From assembly GCF_032854445.1 (NCBI RefSeq), contig NC_088305.1, positions 24,215,400-24,279,399 on the forward strand: DNA of 64,000 nt, written 5' to 3'. The notes beneath the pieces are model-generated. The model did not search any database and was not told the origin of the DNA. It saw only the letters and a list, made by a program, of their open reading frames with translations. Made by a program: the position numbers and the translations under genes. This DNA comes from Liolophura sinensis (Eukaryota > Mollusca > Polyplacophora > Chitonida > Chitonidae). Below are positions 40,401 through 55,400 of this stretch, piece by piece; within the stretch, counting starts at the first letter, position 1; each line of letters opens with the position of its first letter.

Positions 40401-43400
40401 GGTTTTTTTCTTAGTGTCTACTGTTTTTTGCATTAATCTGTCACTTTGCCCTTGGCACGTATGAACTCTACTAACTCGTGTGTGAATCTTTCACCTTTCA
40501 AGTGATGTGGATTTATGTCAGGTAAAAGAAATTTTTTTTTCTTTAATAGTGTTTTATGTATGTGATTGACTGCCTCTCTGTTAGCTATATCCAAATATTG
40601 ACTGACTTGAAAGGATGCTCTTTGCGCAGCCTCTATAAAAATGTGATAAATTCTGTACATTGGCAAGCCATCTTCATATAGGTTAGTTTGAGCTTTTGTT
40701 AATTGATTTAATGCAAACTGTGGACAGTAATGTTTTTGCTTTTTTCTGTCTTTTTTTTTGCAATCTTAACTTTCAAAAAGTAGCTAGAAGTAAAAAAAAA
40801 AGTATTTACCACTGTCTTACTGACCTTATTTTGGCCATCTAACAAGGGTGGCCTGAAGGGAAACGAGAAACTTGTACATGTACATGGAAGACAAATTCAG
40901 TAAAAGAACAAGCCAACACACAACTGAATAACTTTGTTCAGTCAGATGGCACAGTATGTCTTATACATGTGCAGCATAATCGTTCAGTCAGATGGCACAG
41001 TATGTGATTTAGATTTACACTGTAAGTGTAGGCAGATCACTCAGGTCACTAATGAGGTCAGAGGTCACACACAACCTCCCAATCTCCAGATTCCAAGTCT
41101 GTCTTTTGCCTTCTATCTTCTACAAGCCAAAATTTTCTTTTGGAAAATAGATGCATAATGTTTGTAGCCAAAAAACTTCATGGTATTTGTTGTTTACTGG
41201 TGATGTTTTTTTTTTTTAAATATCTTGTGTTTTGCATTAATAGTAGATTAAATGCACAAAATGCCAGTTAGAATCTATTATGCTACTTTAGTTTAAGTGC
41301 TGCCTACATTTGAAGCATTTCTGTAGAGAAAACTCAGCAAGTGTTTTCTTTTAAAGGAAGTGAAATTCTCATCCTTCTTAAAATGTATTTCAATCTGCCC
41401 TTTTTCTAAAAGATTAAGTCAGCTGTGCCTACATATTTCCTTGCTTCCTATCCTTGCCTCATCATCACCCCTACAGCCCACGAATGGACTCTACTCGCTG
41501 TAGTGGAAGAGTCCACTTTCTAACCTTGTTCACATGGGCTGAGTATTTTTCTGCACTTAGTTGCATCTCGGTTAATCCGAGAGAAATGACTTAGCTAAAC
41601 TGTCTTTCGTTTTCGAGTCGAGGGTATTGGTTATGTTCAACCCATGGAAATTATGGAAGAAAGGTATGTAGAAACCTCTGAATTTTGAAGCTGAATTACA
41701 GTGTATATGAATACATAGTTTTTTTTTCTAAGTGTTTTTGATGTATTGCAGACTGGACATTTTTTGATTTTGTGAGTTAGATGTAACAGGTGAGATACAT
41801 GTATACACAAAATTTTCTTTTAAAACCTTTTGTTTGCTATAAGTTTCTTTCAAGTAAATTTGTTGTTGATTCGTCTTGATTGGTGACTATAACATCAGTA
41901 TTTAGTTAGCTCCATGTGGATTCTTGGTTTTTACCCCAGTGAGATATGTGTACATTTCAACCAAATTTGCTAGTATCTTATTCATGTACTCTGTTTCCTG
42001 TAATTGTATTTACTTTTCAACTTTAAATTCTTAAGGTGCTTAATTGACGGTGAATACTTCGTCACATTTCATTTATTTCACGAAGTAACCCAATATACAT
42101 CGGTGTAGCATCACTCTATACTAAAACACTCTGGAGGTTACAGAAACCCACCAGGATTTAAATACAAGTGAGTTTAAAAGTTTATATAATTTGGTAGGAC
42201 TTGGACTAATATAGGATAGTACTTGACTTTAGTTAATTTGCCTGGGTTAATACATCTACTGCCAGGATGATGTCACGTAGGATGGGTTGGGTGACATTGT
42301 GGGCTCTTCAGGATGTGAATGAAATTAACTCTTGCTGTTTTATCTGGAGACATTTTCAGTCCTGTGCACTTAGTTAAACAACACCTATTATTCACAGATT
42401 TACATACATAAGTTAACGAGGAAATAAAATTTGAGTCGTGAAAGAGAAAAATTAAATTTGTGTTCATATTAATTTAACTAGGTGCACTGGTATTGTCAGT
42501 TTTAATAGCATCTTCTTTTCTTGATTATTTACCCATGAAAGAACATCACTGGAAATACACAGCAGTTTGAAATATTTTGTTTCTATTTATTGTATTTTTT
42601 ATATTTTTTGTTTCTGGAACTGAAAACATTTTCACTGAGGTGCCTGAAAAATTGTGTGGAGCACATTGAGGTTTGTATTCTCAGAAGGGAAATTATTTAG
42701 GATGTGCGTGTATGTGGGAAAACGAGACCAAGGAAAAGACCTCACGGAGCACACGCCTGACTATGAACTGGTTGAGAGAAAGACGAGTAAAAAACAAAAT
42801 AAAGACATTCTCAAATGTTACCTAGAATGTTTAGGAAAACTATGGTAACAACTGGTATTTGCAAAACAACCACATGGATGACAAGCGCGCACGAAATTGA
42901 GCGTACAGGGTGAACGGGGAAGCAATATCCGCAAAGGACCTGATACTTCCAGCACATTAGCCTTGGAGAGGATAATAGCAAAAACAGGTTTCTGAAGGAA
43001 GCTTACATGTGTTGTGTTGTTCTTCGGCAAAAACTCCATCTGTGAATATATACTCATAACAGTAGGTCGATTTGATTACTCTAACACGATCTCGTCAGAT
43101 TTCATGCTCATAACCTAGAGGCTGCTGAGGAAAACATAACTCTGATTAATTGGTGATGACAGGTGTGTCATTTCTGGCATTTCAAACAAAGTCACAGGGA
43201 ACACCTTTTCGTTAAGGGCATGTAATCCATACACAGGTACATGTGCAAGGTGTTGTTTACAATCACTCTCATATTTTATTTAGTCAAATTTTGCTGAACA
43301 AAGGTGTAAGTAATTTAACAAGACTTCATTTAAAAAAAAAAATGAATTTGTGTGCGAGTCTTCAACATCTCTGTGATAGATGTAAAATACCAATGAAATA

Positions 43401-46400
43401 CTTAAATAAATAAATATTGCATGTTACCTAAAATTTCATCTGTGATAGTTACTTATTTTGCCTGATTCTGAGAGTTAGGTTGATCTTAGCCCACTTCCAA
43501 AAAGCATCGTAAATCAATTGTTAGTAACTTTTCTTGTAAATGACATCAGCTTATTAGGGTTAACTTTCCTGACTGCCCTAGTATTGTATTTTTGTCCAGA
43601 ATCTAGAAAGGAAATTCAGAATTCCTTTAAGCTGCATATATACATGTTGTAAATAAACATAATGCAAAAGCCTGCTCGCGGATACCCCAACTAAGCTGAG
43701 GTCTGCGCAATCATGGCAGTGTTTTGTATTGTTAACAACTGATTATATATAACTGAGTATGGATCCATGCATGTGAATAATCCAAAGCTCATTGATGGAT
43801 CAGTGAGATTGTATTCTTTACGTGTTGGCTACAGGTACGTGTATTCTTTACTTGTTTGCTACGGGTACATGTATTCTTTACCTGTTGGCTACAGGTACGT
43901 GTATTTTTTCCTGTTGGCTACAGGTACATGTATTCTTTACGTGTTGGCTACAGGTACGTGTATTCTTTACGTGTTGGCTACAGGTACGTGTATTCTTTAC
44001 GTGTTTGCTACGGGTACGTGTATTTTTTCCTGTTGGCTACAGGCACGTGTATTCTTTCCTGTTGGCTACAGGCACGTGTATTCTTTCCTGTTGGCTACAG
44101 GTACATGTATTCTTTACGTGTTGGCTACAGGTACATGTATTCTTTCCGTGTTTGCTACAGGTACGTGTATACTTTGATTTATTCGAGACATTGGAAGTGA
44201 GTTGTACTTGTACTTACTGTGCAGTACCCATTCTTCTGGAGGAGACTAAATTCTCCTACCATGGCTGACACATTCAGAAGGGTACATGTATATATAAAGT
44301 ATGCCTCAGCAATCAAAAAACAGTTTTGGGTGAAGATCATCTGGTGTGGAAGATACCCAGGAGATAGCTGGACACTCTGGCTTACATAACAGTAGCCCTG
44401 ACACAGCCAAGAACTTTCAGTTGATAGATTCCACAGTTTTTTGGCGGGTGGTGGGGGGAGGAGATGGAAGGGAGGTGGGGTGGGGGGGGGGGGGGGGTAT
44501 GCCATGCCTGTAATCAATGTCTTCAAGATGTTCCTGTTTATGGGGTCATCACATGTAGGCTACTATAAGGCTCCTAGAGCAGGCTTACTACCCTTCCTCT
44601 CTGATTTTCCCACGCTACCCTGGTACTACTGCAGCATACTTAACATAGTAGCAGGAGGCACTTCATACATTAGTTCTCCTAATCACTTCTCTGTGGACTT
44701 GTCTGGAGACCAAGGATGGGAGTCGTTTCATAACACTGTGTATTCTGGAAGAAACTGCTTTGTACATGTAGTAGATGAGAAGTCCTTAATGTTGATTTGT
44801 AAGTGGTAAAAGTTCTAAAATCTTGTCTCTGAAAAGTTAAAAGTATATATTTTTTTTTTTGTAAGATACGAATATTCAGAAATTTTTTTGTTTTTTTAAA
44901 GAATGGAAAATTCTAAAAGTTGCCCTGCAAAAGGAGAAGTTGTGTTAAAAGTGAATAGTTTTTAAAGTTGTCTAGCAAACGGTGAAAGTTTTGTAAAAAG
45001 TGGATAGTTCTAAAAGTTGTCCTGGAAAAGGTGTAAATTGGGTAAAAAGTGGAAAGTTATGAAAGCTGTCTCGCAAAAGATAAAAATTGTGTAAAAAGTG
45101 GATAGTTCTCAAAAAAAAATTGTAATAGACTTATAAATGCCATTAAAGTATGTGGGTAGCTCTAAGCAGTTGTTTTGTATTGGGTGAACGTCCTTTTGTA
45201 AAAAGTGGAACACTATAAAGTTACCTTGTAATAGGTGAAAACTATGAAAACAAAGTTTTTTTGACATGTATACATGTCTCAATGCCAAGGAGTACAAAAA
45301 TTGTAATGATTGTAAAAATCTGTAACTAGAGTGAATGCACTCTGGCACAAGTGTCGTTTTTTGAAGGAGTCTGCATTGCTAAATGTGCCATTTCTTTTAG
45401 CTTTGAATTTTGTTGGTTCTGTGCCCTGCATATCTGTATATAGCTCTTTCAAATTTACAAAGCTGTTAATTATTTATAAAGGATGACTCATAAAACACAT
45501 GTTTTTACTTTCTGTATACATTTAGTAAGCAATTATATGTTTTATTGTAGAGGCAATTTTCCACAGGCTTACCAATGACTAATAATATTTTACTCCCCTG
45601 TTATTAGTCAGCTTCCACGTGTCACCATGGAAAACCTTTGTCATTTCCTGATTTATCTGGTGACTAGTTTCACAGTACACTATGTGCAGAAGGAAGTCTC
45701 CACTTAATGTTAACTGGTTACTTTTTCTCATTTCCACTTTCATCCATATATGTAGATGCACATGTAGTAAACAACCATGTAGCTACAAGTGTTATTATAA
45801 AACTTGTAAGGTTTCTTCGGGTCCCTGTATTTCACTTTTGACTAATCTGCCATTAAAGTTATATTGTAGTCTTTTTGTTTCAGCTATGGGCATTCCTCAT
45901 ACTTTACAAATGTCAAGGTGTTTTTACAAATAAATACAATGTACATTTCAAACATGCATTTGTTTGGAAGCCCTTTTTGATGTTCGGTTAATCCCGTCAG
46001 TGTCAGTTTGTCTCTCTTAAAGTTAAGACGCAGTTCTTATTTTAATGATTTGAAAACACAATCTTTTGATGTAGTAGTCTGATTCGTCAGATTTTAAGTT
46101 GTAGCAAAATGGTTTTCATGTGATAAGCTGAATAGATTTTAAAATGTGTACAGTTTTCCTTCTTGTATGATGGACAGCTTTTTTTCCATATACATGTAAA
46201 CTCTCATTATATAGCAAAATAAAAATATTTAAAAAGTTTTCTAATATTCTTTTGATCTGCATTTTGCACTTTTGAACACCGGCATAACCTGACCTTATGG
46301 CAGTGCATGGGCTGGATGGTGTGGACAAACTAGGAGCACATGTGGCCTGACTGTCAGGACCACATGTCCCAGCAAATTGACCCAAAACTACTACATGTAT

Positions 46401-49400
46401 TATGGGAGAGGCGGGGAGGGGGCAAGCAACAGCTTCTTCTGGAAGCCATATGGTCTTTTGATGTTTACAACTCCAAATTTTGATGGAGAGATGAACTTTA
46501 GCAATTGCAGATCTGCTACATCTGTTGCATGTGTTGTTTTTTTTTTGTTGTTTTTTTTTTTGGGGGGGGGTTAACCTTTGACCATATAAATGCTGGCTGC
46601 TGTCGTGTGTAATCCTTGACAGGGCCATATCTAGAACCGTTTTAGTTCTGATAAAGCTTTGGACTCCCACACTAATGAAGCTGTATTGAAACTAGGTTTA
46701 GTTTTCGTACAAATTGTTATATTTTCTGTGTTCACGTAAGGAGCAAATGATTCTGCGACTTACCTATGCATATATACTTCATAACGTGTCCAAAAATAGC
46801 AAAAGAGTTTTTAAGGTGTTCTGAAAATTTCGCAATCTTTGTCAACGAAGGCTTAAAGTTTTGATGCGCGTGTAATTTACAGCACCTTTGAAATCAATAG
46901 TGAAAATTCATATGGGTTTAAGGGAGACTTATGGAAGGTAAAAGGGCGTGACTTTTTCCATGCGCTCTTAAATGGGCTGTGACGTCATATGGCTGATATG
47001 CTACTTGTACATATTGGCTAGATACTGTACATGTATGTATATATACATATGTATGTATCTTGTGCGTTTAATCTTTTGGACCAGGAGCCAGGGTTTTCTG
47101 GATACGTTATTCACTTTTAGTTGTGCAGCACCGAAATTGTATACACTCAGAAAGATTGACGTAGTTGCAGTGGAGGGTGATAAAGATCTGCTGATATTGT
47201 TTATCACCATAATTAAGCAGTTGCATGAGTTAGGTTGTTACCATGACCTAAAACACAAACCTGAAGGAAAAAAAAAAAGAGTATGGTTTTGAAGTCTGTG
47301 AACATGTTAGAAAATACAATTCGGTTCTACAAAGGCCCGGGAGATTTTTTTTTTTTTTTTTTCCTGAAATGTTGGAACTTGATTGAAATTAGGGCACAAT
47401 TCGTTTTTTTTTTTAACCTATGAGTGTTGTAATCATGATGCACATCTTCGTATGTCTCTGACGTCAGCAGGTATGGTTTGTACATAGACAAAGGTATGGT
47501 TTGTGCCTGATATACACATGTATAATGAGTATTTCATGAAGTGTGTAAACCTAGGCCCAATATGTAAGTGTGCATTGTGAACGGGCCGCAAAGTGAAGTC
47601 AATTTTTTTCACCTGCATATGATTTATATTTTGGCAGAGTTTGTGAAATTTGTGCGCAGTGAAGAAGAATGCCGGAGAAAATGGCATGATGCGGAGATCC
47701 AGTGCGACAAACTACGACGGCGGGTAAAGGAAATTGATCAGGAGAAACTGGCACTGGACACACAGCTACGTCATGCCAGGTAAACCTGAATCAAACAAAT
47801 GTCACTCATGCCAGGTAAACCTGAATCAAACAAATGTCACTCATGCCAGGTAAACCTGAATCAAACAAATGTCACTCATGCCAGGTAAACCTGAATCAAA
47901 CAAATGTCACTCATGCCAGGTAAACATGAATCAAACAAATGTCACTCATGCCAGGTAAACATGGATCAAACAAATGTCAGTCATGCCAGGTAAACATGAA
48001 TCACAGATGTCAATCATGCCAGGTAAACATGAATCTAACAGATGTCAGTCATGCCAGGTAAACATGAATCAAATGTCATGCCAGGTAAACATGAATCAAA
48101 CAAATGTCACTCATGCCAGGTAAACATGAATCAAACAGATGTCAGTCATGCCAGGTAAACATGAATCAAACAGATGTCAGTCATGCCAGGTAAACATGAA
48201 TCAAACAGATGTCACTCATGCCAGGTAAACATGAATCAAACAGATGTCAGTCATGCCAGGTAAACATGAATCAAACAAATGTCACTCATGCCAGGTAAAC
48301 ATGGATCAAACAAATGTCAGTCATGCCAGGTAAACATGAATCACAGATGTCAATCATGCCAGGTAAACATGAATCAAACAGATGTCAGTCATGCCAGGTA
48401 AACATGAATCAAATGTCATGCCAGGTAAACATGAATCAAACAAATGTCACTCATGCCAGGTAAACATGAATCAAACAGATGTCAGTCATGCCAGGTAAAC
48501 ATGAATCAAACAGATGTCAGTCATGCCAGGTAAACATGAATCAAACAGATGTCACTCATGCCAGGTAAACATGAATCAAACAGATGTCAGTCATGCCAGG
48601 TAAACATGAATCAAACAGATGTCACTCATGCCAGGTAAACATGAATCAAACAGATGTCACGCATGCCAGGTAAACATGAATCAAACAGATGTCACGCATG
48701 CCAGGTAAACATGAATCAAACAAATGTCACTCATGCCAGGTAAGCATCAATCAAACAGATGTCAGTCATGCCAGGTAAACATGAATCAAACAGATGTCAC
48801 GCATGCCAGGTAAACATGAATCAAACAAATGTCACTCATGCCAGGTAAACATGAATCAAACAAATGTCACTCATGCCAGGTAAACATGAATCAAACAGAT
48901 GTCACTCATGCCAGGTAAACATGAATCAAACAAATGTCAGTCATGCCAGGTAAACATGAATCAAACAAATGTCACTCATGCCAGGTAAACATGAATCAAA
49001 CAAATGTCACGCATGCCAGGTAAACATGAATCAAACAGACGTCACTCATGCCAGGTAAACATGAATCAAACAGACGTCACTCATGCCAGGTAAACATGAA
49101 TCAAACAGATGTCACTCATGCCAGGTAAACATCAGTCAAATGTTTTGCCAGGTATACACCACTCAGACAATCAAATGTCATGCCAGGTATACACCACTCA
49201 GACAATCAAATGTCATGCCAGGTATACACCATACAAATGTCATGCCAGGTATACACCACTCATACAAATGTCATGCCAGGTATACACCACTCAGACAGTC
49301 AAATGTCAAGCCAGGTATACACCACTCAGACAATCAAATGTCAATCAGGTGTACACCACTCAGGCAATCAAATGTCAAGCCAGGTATACACCACTCAGAC

Positions 49401-52400
49401 AAACAAATATCAAGCCGGGTATACACCACTCAGACAATCAAATGTTAAGCCAGGTATACACCACTCATACAAATGCCATGCCAGGTATACAACACTCATC
49501 CAGTCAAATGTCATGCCAAGTATACACCGCTCAACCAATGTCATGACAGCAATGCACTACGCATACATTCAAATGACATGCCAGGTATACACCACTCAGA
49601 CAACCAAATGCCATGCCAGGTATACACCACTCATGTCATTGGTCTATTTGAACCATTATTGTTTTGTTCAGAAATAAAGGAGTACTTATTTCAGATAATG
49701 TTCTCCAAAAAATTGTCTATGTGGTTTGTTTTCCAAGCACAGCATATTCTGAATTTTATTACTTTTATTGTTTCCATGGTAACAGATTTGGCTTATATTT
49801 TGCAGTCTCTGAATGCTGTGTTTTGTTTTTCTGCTATCTAGAAAACAGATTGCCCTGGAAGTTGACAAACGTATGGCCACAGAACGGGAACTGGACAGTG
49901 CGGTACGTCTCTGGTATTCCTTGTGTTCAGGCTCTTGCTTTGTCTCTGTAAGCAACAAGTGTATGGCATATGTTTGTTTTTCAGAGAAAATTGTGGACTT
50001 CTGATTGGTCGGTTGGCCTTGGTTAATCTACCCCATTTTATCACCATTCGGAGAAAACTGTGGACTTCTGATGGGTCGGTTCGCCTTGGTTAAGCTACCC
50101 CATTTGATGAAGAGACAAGGAATACAGCCTGATGCATATTTTCCTTTTTTCCCTGTTTCCTTTTTTTTTTCTTTATACCTAAGTTTCTAAGTCAAGAAAA
50201 GTTGTGCTTAATGCTCTTCATTGTGATTCATGTAAACTGGCGTCAGGTGGATGTTCATTCCGTAATCAGATCATGCTTTTTTTTTTTTCTTAAATTTTCC
50301 TGAACGAAGGATTCTCTGTCTTTATTTCAAGGCCACACTTCTAGGGTCATAAATTACTGGTACTCAGACAGGTGAGACATGCATGTAAACCATGGGTAGA
50401 TGGCAAACTGTGTAAAACCTGTCTGTCTTGTCTTCTCAGGAGAGGCAACTTTGTCTGATCCGGGAACTTTTGAATGACCGGAATCACCGCACCACAATCA
50501 ATGAAGAAGACATGGAGAAGCTCTACGGCCTTGTCAAAGGCAGAGAACGACGCAATATGCATGAGGCACAGTCTCCTTATGGGTTAGTCATGATTGGCAA
50601 AAGAATAAGAGAGTCCAGAGAGCTGATACTGGTTCTTCATTTAGGTCCCATAATGAAAATAATGACTCTACAAAAATGTCGTTATAATGATAATGAGAAC
50701 TCCTCAAAGCAGTGAATATCTGGAGCCTCCTTTGTACAGTAGAAAATAACTAAATCACACTTTACGCTCTTTATGTCAGCTCCTTTTCCTGTTACATTTT
50801 CCGTGCTCTTGCTTTCCCCAGTGGGCTGGAGTCGTCCGCCTCCATCTTGTCTGACATTTACGACCAGACGGACGATGATTTAGAGCGTTCACGACGCTGT
50901 AGCGGGCTACGCTACAAGAAACGCCCCAGTGCCCCACCCCTAGACGAGGATGAAGATGAGTGCCCAACGCCCCCCAAAATGGGCAAAAATGCAGAAGATG
51001 TGAGTATATTATATAATCCATTTACCAGATCGGGTGTATCCCTTAATAAAGATGTAATACCTGCGATGCTAGGAATTGTTTTACTGACAGATATCAGCCA
51101 ATATCTGTTGTTACTGGTTCGTTTGTGCGTTGATTTCCTGGGTCATCAGATTAATACCAAGAAAGTAATAAAAACTGAAGACTTCTACCTGCTAAAGCCA
51201 AAACCCCTGAGGTAAAATTTTACGTTCTTGTTAAAAGTATGTCAAAGGAAGAAAAAACGATGATAACCTTTGGGTTTTTTTTTCAATTTCAGGCTGACAA
51301 CTCTTTCATTACTACAACCACAATAACAGTGGATCGTCAAGGCAACCCGGTGACAGCAAAAACAGAGGTCACCGTGCCGAAGCTGAATAAAAGTTTAAGT
51401 GAACCTGCCCTCGACATTTACCGTGAAGAGCCAGACCGAGACACTGGTAATTCTGGGTTATCTCCCATTGTGAAACTCTTGCTGATTTGAGTGCCACGGA
51501 TCTTGTCGTGTTTATTGAAAAAGATTTTCACTTGTTCCTACCTGGACAGATTTATTTTTTGCCACTTTCACAAAACTTTATTTGTCATAATTCCTGGAGC
51601 TTTTTTTTTTTTTTTTTGTAAATGGTGTTTAGCGACGTGATTTATGAGAAAAACTGGTTTATGAAATTTTTGTCAAAGCGAAACATATACTGTGTAAAGG
51701 AAGAAACACTTTAAATTTAAACTCTCAAATCTTGATTATGTCAGAGAGTGACCCAGAGTCAGAAGACTACTTGTGGACCCCCAACCGCAACAACAATGCC
51801 ATGCGTTACCCCCGAGGAATTCTGAAGCGAACCCCCTCAGAGCCTGAGTAAGTTATATCCTCGTCTGTGGCAATAGAACATATAAAAGCCCACGACAAAA
51901 AGTATCTTCTCTAAAGGTCACCTCGGCAGATAATCTTTAACATGTTTTTGCCACAATACGGCTGAATTATTTGCTGATGTGGTGTTTACGCCGCAATCAT
52001 TCATTCATGCATTCATTTTCTCATTGATAAGCCCACTTCAGTTTTCTCCACACATAAACATTGCCACTGCAAAACTTTGATGAGCAGCATATCAAACACC
52101 ATGCCATTAAATAGTTTTAAATAGTGTTTTTCACCTAAAGTGCAACCTGTAAAATTGCGCTTGAGAAGCACATATCGGTCTGAAAATCTTACTTTTGATG
52201 CCAACTCTTGAAATTCATCAAAATGTTTGAGGTGGATGAAGCAGTAAGAATCAAAACAATGCACAAAGTTTCTAGGTTAGAAGATTAGCTTCATTTGATT
52301 TATTTATTTATTTGATTGGTGTTTTTCACTGTACTCAAGAGTATTTCAGTATTTCACTTATACAATGGCGTACAGCATTATGATGAGTGGAAACCGGGCA

Positions 52401-55400
52401 CAGCCCCATGGGAAACCCACTACCATCTGCAGGTTGCTGGCAGACCTTCCCACGTACATCAGGAGAGGAAGCCAGCATGAGCTGGACTTGAACTCACGGC
52501 AAAGCTGCAGTTGAGCTTTCATCTTTAATTAATGTTATCCAGGTTTAAATACATGTTTTTCTGTTTTATGTTCAGAACGCCAGTTTTAAGAAAAGCAACT
52601 TCAGCCAGCAAAGGTCTGAACAGAGGCCACGTGTTTGACACTAGGAACATCTTCAAACCAGAGACATGTGTGCCAGTAAGTACTCAACACATAACCCCAA
52701 ATTAGCAGTTTGACAAAGTTTGCGATAGGATCACGTCCTCATTCATGCACGGGGACCCACGAGGGCACATGTTTGAGTTCACGATTCGCTCACATTGGTT
52801 TGGCTGTGGCTTTTAGGGGCTCGTCTGGTATGTTACAAAGTGTACTTTCGTCAACTTTAAGCTTTTCGTTTTCCTCCATCCATAGGTTTCGGTGCTGTTG
52901 TAATAGTGAAAAAAACTATTCTTAAACAGCGTGAAACACCAGGTAAGAAAAAAATTGAGTAGGTGATCTTCCTGATTCTTTGATGGAGTGAGAAATGGAG
53001 GTGTTACAGGCAGATGTGCACTTAATTACACTGAATAGCAGAAGTGCAAATTTCCAAAACCAGATTCAACAAATTATTTGAACTTACCCTAAATGACCTA
53101 AATTTCATCCATGACTAAGTTGCCCATTTTTCCAGAATCTTGGAGTTCTATTGATTTTAGAAAGGCATTTTGAGGTGTGTTTGGACGGTAGGGTGGTATA
53201 TTACTGGGAAACGTAAATTTCAGCACCAGAAGAAAAGTTTCATGAAATTTATTTGCCTCCAAAAATACTCTTTTTGAGGTCGAATTCTAAGGTCATTAGG
53301 GTAATTCTACCCCGCATGCATTAACAGAGTATGATTGTACGTACACCTCAGATATAATATTGTAGATTTCAAAATCTCTTAAAATGGGACATTGTGTTGT
53401 TTTTGTGGATATGTGTAGATTTTCCTTTTCATTGTGACTGGATTTTTTATAGAATACTCAACAGGAGCTTTGGTGTGGGACATGTTAAAAATTTGCTCAT
53501 TTCTCTTTTTAGTGTGGAAAGAAGATTGGATTTGGAAGGTTTGCTGTAAAATGCAAAGGTACGCATAATTTTCACATCTGTTCAATCATTGATATTTTCT
53601 GCTTGACCTGAAAGCCAATTTTGATTGCCCAGCAGTAGGGTTTACATTTCCTTAAACTTGAAAATAAAAAAATAATTTTTTTAAATAAGCCTAAGGAATT
53701 GTTTTCACTTAATGGATTGAGGATAGTAAAGTATGCTGACCATGAAATGAATGCATCAACTTGTTAGCTAAGCTTGTGTGCTTGTACTTCCAGACTGCCG
53801 TGCGACGTGTCACCCTGACTGTAAAGATTTACTCCCCTTGCCATGCGTGCCCAATGCTCCCAGTACGCCAGCCACCACAACAAGAAACTTTGTGGTTAGT
53901 ATATCAAGGGCTAATCCTGGCAACAACTCCAACATATATGTGCTTTGTAAAGGTGACAATTTGAAGAGTGGATACGCTCTAAAGGGACAAATAGTAAATC
54001 ACCACAGATTGTCGAATTAAGAAGCTAACTTTAAAAGTTGATTGAGGGGCCCTCCATAGCCAAGGTGGTTAGCAGGCCAGAGGAATGCAATGACTCTCCC
54101 CCGGGCTCCGCCCAGTTTCCTCCCGCCATAATGCTGACCGCCATCGTATAAGTGAAATATTCTTGAGCACAGCTTAAAACACCAAACAAATAATATAAAT
54201 AAATAAGAAGTAGATTGAAAAATGAATTGAAATAGTGTAAAATTTGTTGCATTTGACCTTGGATTTCTTGGTTTTGTTTGAGTGATTGTGTAAGTAACAT
54301 TGCTTTCATCAGACCCACTAGCTTTCAGTCCACTCCCTTTCACCATACAAGATCAGGGCCCAGTCGTCCAAAACTGGTTTAAGACTTAATACCAGATTTA
54401 AGCCAAGTCTTCTGTATTGTACTCACACATGTGGCCTAAAAAAAATTGTTTAACGTTATAATGTGAACTGAAACTGCTGCTGTTATACTTAGACTTTGGA
54501 AAATTGCAGTATCTGCTGAGTTTGGCTAAAATTTAATTATAAAATATGACCTAATACCAGTATTAGCTAATACACTTTCGAACAATTGGGCCCTGGTGTT
54601 CAAACCCAGTCCTTTCTGAACACGTTATATGATTGGTTCTCCAGAAAGTGGATTAGCTCTCAACCAGTTTTAGGCTCATGTACATGTTTTTGAAAGCAGG
54701 TCTCTCTGGCTCAGCTAGGCATTTAAATTTATATATTTATTTATTTATCTATTTATTTTCTTTTGGCGTCTTCCTCAGAGCTCTCCTTTGCTTCTTGGCC
54801 ACTTTTTGATTTTGTAGTGATAAATACTCGTAATACATTAACCATTTATGAAAAGTGAATTATCATCATCGTTATTTTTATTCTTGACAGGGCGTGATCT
54901 CTGACTATGTGTCAAACAGCTCTCCCATGATTCCAGCACTTGTGGTGAGTTTTGCATTTGTACCTGCGCACCCTGCCCCTTAAATATCCCACACAAGGTG
55001 TATCACAAAAATAAACACCAAACTAATACATCATCACAAATTCCCTTTGATCCCCAAGATCTAAAAATACAAAACGTTTCCCCAATCATTCACCCGAGGC
55101 AAAATTTGAGATAACAGTGCAACCCTCACTTTATTGGTTCTTTTTTTCCCCACAGGTACATTGTATTCGGGAGATAGAGAAGAGGGGCATGCATGAAGTA
55201 GGAATATACAGAGTGCCGGGGTAAGCACAAATCAGCTACAAGTAGAGTGTGTGGCAGAAGCTGAGCCACAAGGACAGTGTGGCGGAAGCTGAGCCACAAG
55301 GACAGTGTGGCGGAAGCTGAGTCACAAGTACAGTGTGGCAGAAGCTGAGCCACAAGTACAGTGTGGCGGAAGCTGAGCCACAAGTACAGTGTGGCAGAAG

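Larger units (their letters stand above)
37411..47637 (+). other. RACGAP1 intron 2 (10.2 kb)
   Basis: The longest intron here. It contains SINE-A fragments (38316-38400, 39777-39866), a T-rich degenerate repeat (38600-38840), a 30-bp minisatellite (43811-44171) and a ~57-bp degenerate repeat (44885-45215). Open frames at 37779-38060, 38807-39205 (reverse), 40433-40666 (reverse) and 46116-46670 (reverse) have no family signature. The rest is AT-rich. Confidence 0.7.

Noticed and set aside
40433-40666. 77-codon reverse open frame with a lysine run (LLKKKKFLLPD)
   Set aside because: It looks slightly protein-like, but there is no known domain, no splice context and it is short. It could be an old transposon fragment; a protein search would decide.
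43767-44268. Three overlapping forward open frames of 114-148 codons
   Set aside because: Produced by the 30-bp minisatellite, which has no stop in any forward frame; not a protein signal.
46116-46670. 184-codon reverse open frame
   Set aside because: Low-complexity lysine run, no recognisable domain, lies within RACGAP1 intron 2 and includes a G-rich/T-rich stretch; no splice or promoter support.
47771-49640. Possible CRISPR-like repeat/spacer layout
   Set aside because: Units are contiguous 35-bp tandem repeats without unique spacers, within a eukaryotic intron. The same applies to all other arrays in the window.
49083-49677. Open frames rich in VYTTQT repeats
   Set aside because: Artefact of the derived 35-bp array in RACGAP1 intron 3.
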